From Piezodorus guildinii (lineage: Eukaryota > Arthropoda > Insecta > Hemiptera > Pentatomidae), in NCBI GenBank assembly GCA_023052935.1, contig CM041293.1:176815600-176879599 (forward strand): DNA of 64,000 nt. The letters run 5' to 3'. A program made the translations under genes and the position numbers. Positions 62,191 to 64,000 of this stretch are shown in pieces (the first letter of the stretch is position 1; each line of letters begins with the position of its first letter). A model generated the notes under the pieces. It was not told the origin of the DNA, did not search any database, and worked only from the letters and a program-made list of their open reading frames with translations.

Positions 62191-63845
62191 TTATGTTGGT
62201 GCTCTTAGCAATTCAAGCTCTTTCAGTTGTGCACGCAAAGATGCAATCTCTTCGTCTTTTGCTATTGATTCTCGTTTCAATTTCTTTATAGTCTCAGTTT
62301 GCTCGGCCAGGACTCGCTGGGTGTCTGAAATCTGGGACTCGTCCAGCGTCACAAGAAGCTCACTGGAAGATGGTCGCCTTTTGATACTTTTGCTGATTGC
62401 CTGACTGATGATATTTGCCTGAAAATAAAATGGATTAACTCTTTAATAATTTTATGAGATCATATAAAGGTTAAGAAAAAACATTCAATATTTACTGTTT
62501 GATATTAAAAGCATTTTCTTAAAAAAATTGTCTTAATTAAAAATTTCATTATAGGCAATGTACAGAGTATTTCAAAAAGAATATACAGTACCAGTCAAAA
62601 GTTTGAGATCACCTATGGTTTACATCAATAAACCATGAATAAATAACCTCTATGAATACCTAAATAAAATATAAATATCTTATTATTATTTTATTTATAA
62701 ACACATTTGCTATTTAGGTTAGTCAATATCATAAATAACAAGACATAGCTTGATTAATTCTAATTATTACTGAGACTTTTAATGTGATGAAAATTAAAAA
62801 GAATAAACAATGTGATTTTTGTGTTAAGAGATTTATTTACAGTCTAGTAATCCCTTAAAGGGAATTAAGAAGATACATTTTATTCTTAGTTTGATTTATT
62901 TATTTTATTGAGAAGTTCACTGCATAATTTTTGTTTTTTCTTCATTAAATAATTGTTAGAAAGAATGTATTTTCCGTTCAATTGCATGGTGCAACCTACA
63001 TAATACACAAAGAGATAAATCGGAGTATCGAAGTGCTGGACAAAATTTCAAAAAAAAAATTCAAACAGATTAATTGATGTGGATCATCAGTGGTCTCGAA
63101 CTTTTGACCAGCAATGTACTTGTTTCGAATATATATATTCGTTAAACTTTAAGACATACGAATATGAAACACATATTTACGAACCTCTCAAGTTCAGATA
63201 GTAGATGTTCAATATGACTACATAGGAAATCAGTATGAATTTGTGGCTTATCAGAGTGCCCAGGGATTACTTGTAGCATGGTGGTTAGCATAACGGCCTC
63301 CTATGCCCAAGGTCCCGGGTTCGAACCCACAGGTGGCCATAGGATTTTTTAATGGGAGTAAAAAATCCTTAGTTATGTTGTCCGTTAGAGAGGACGTTAA
63401 AAGGTGATCCCTAGCCTGCGATGTGAGGTACTCATTAAAGATCTCCATCCTAATTAAACCTTGGTAGACAAAATTTAGGACTCCCACTATGGCATTAAAT
63501 AAATAAACAAACCAGAGTGCCCAGAACATTTTTTTCTCTTTATTCCCTACCTGCCCTTTGAAGGCTATCCAGGGACATATGCCAACTTAAAAGCCCCCCT
63601 AGATGCCCAAAATGTCATATATTACAGATAGATATATCATCATAATATAAAGCCTAATAGCAAAATTTTGGCAAAGGAAAGTCTATACCAATTTAACTCA
63701 GGCTTACCTGAAGGGGAAAAGATGAAACCAGATCCGAAGGTATATTTCCTGACTTCAACTGACCAATCACTTTACTTCTTTCCATCGCAGTCGAGAAAGG
63801 CTGAAGAAGTTCGAAGAAAATTATACCTAAGCTGTACACATCGCT
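62191..63845 (-). CDS. eIF2-alpha kinase, HRI/EIF2AK1-like (C-terminal part, gene continues past window)
   Basis: Two 3' exons of a Ser/Thr kinase of the eIF2-alpha family, which phosphorylates eIF2-alpha to damp translation under stress. Exon 63845-63708 (138 nt) encodes kinase subdomain IX: SDVYSLGIIFFELLQPFSTAMER, with the invariant Asp and the PFxTxMER segment typical of this family. Exon 62418-62191 encodes the C-lobe end with KRRPSSSELL (subdomain XI Arg) and a charged heptad-like coiled coil (VLAEQTETIKKLKRES...IASLRAQLKELEL) before the stop. Both introns are phase 0 with clean AG/GT ends. The coiled-coil tail after subdomain XI resembles vertebrate HRI, while PERK and GCN2 end differently, so HRI is preferred. 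The start and ATP-binding lobe lie beyond 64000. The intron holds a SINE at 63263-63520. It is convergent with AHCY and its poly(A) signal (TTTATT near 62010) overlaps the AHCY 3' end. Confidence 0.8.
63263..63520 (+). repeat. SINE family A, reference copy
   Basis: Best-preserved copy: GGATTACTTGTAGCATGGTG then GTTAGC (A-box), and GGGTTCGAACCC (perfect B-box) 35 nt on. Body TTTTAATGGGAGTAAAAAAT. 3' end CTCCCACTATGGCATTAAAT followed by (AAAT/AAAC)n. tRNA-derived, Pol III type. Confidence 0.88.
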
Positions 63846-63914
63846 CTGAAAAATGAAACAAACAATAATAATAATTAATGACTTTTTATCTTGATTTAAT
63901 TGTTTAAAGATATA

Positions 63915-64000
63915 ACAATAATCAGTGATGGTCTCTGTGATATTGATATATCAGGACATTTGTATAAGGTATTTAGGATCTTTAATAAATAGAAAAAACT
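63915..64000 (+). pseudogene. Start of another LINE relic (cut by window end)
   Basis: ISDGLCDIDISGH followed by LGSLINRKN-like residues parallels NGVDLGDIDVSGHTFEHVEKFKYLGSIITRKN of 50450-51405, with a deletion between. Confidence 0.6.

Noticed and set aside
63263..63340. tRNA gene
   Set aside because: Good A and B boxes but no cloverleaf closure, and the sequence continues into a multi-copy body: a SINE head.

Overview
The window is eukaryotic nuclear DNA, AT-rich and dense with transposable elements. It carries four split protein-coding genes with GT-AG introns and no bacterial features. Mariner, hAT, PIF/Harbinger-like, piggyBac-like and Penelope relics, several tRNA-derived SINEs and arthropod-type LINE fragments point to an arthropod, most likely an insect. 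An eIF2-alpha kinase of HRI type argues against Drosophila. The species cannot be fixed from the sequence.

Host genes, left to right. (1) RNASEH2C-like, + strand, 783-5082, three exons, with an apparent one-base deletion in exon 1. (2) A TMC-family channel gene, - strand, 32801-25554, four exons, with a second apparent one-base deletion in the last exon. (3) AHCY (S-adenosylhomocysteine hydrolase), + strand, 35449-61925, eight exons giving a complete 434-residue enzyme with the catalytic residues checked intact. (4) The last two exons of an HRI-like eIF2-alpha kinase, - strand, 63845-62191, continuing past the window. TMC and AHCY are head to head about 2.6 kb apart. AHCY and the kinase are tail to tail, with stop codons 265 bp apart and facing poly(A) signals. 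The four are unrelated housekeeping or sensory genes; nothing suggests they form one pathway.

Region by region. 1-5.3 kb is RNASEH2C with a TTAA-flanked element and repeat fragments in its introns. 5.4-25.5 kb is a 20-kb gene desert holding a nearly intact mariner, hammerhead-bearing foldback elements, a Penelope GIY-YIG remnant, MITEs, SINEs, a LINE with target-site duplication, an approximately 820-bp inverted repeat pair and a minisatellite. 25.5-32.8 kb is TMC with a deleted mariner in intron 1. 35.4-62 kb is AHCY, whose introns have absorbed most of the other elements: a hammerhead foldback, Helentron-like copies, a mariner with a hAT element nested in it, a LINE-split satellite array, and a PIF/Harbinger-like element inside a LINE.

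The most interesting signal is a set of hammerhead-ribozyme-like motifs (CTGANGA, stem II, GAAACGTH) found in head-to-head pairs inside foldback elements, and singly in AHCY intron 5. They share a palindromic ACGT stem III and one extra base after CTGANGA across apparently unrelated repeat families. This matches the known link between hammerhead ribozymes and Penelope-like elements. A Penelope-type endonuclease fragment is also present, but its connection to the foldbacks is inference.
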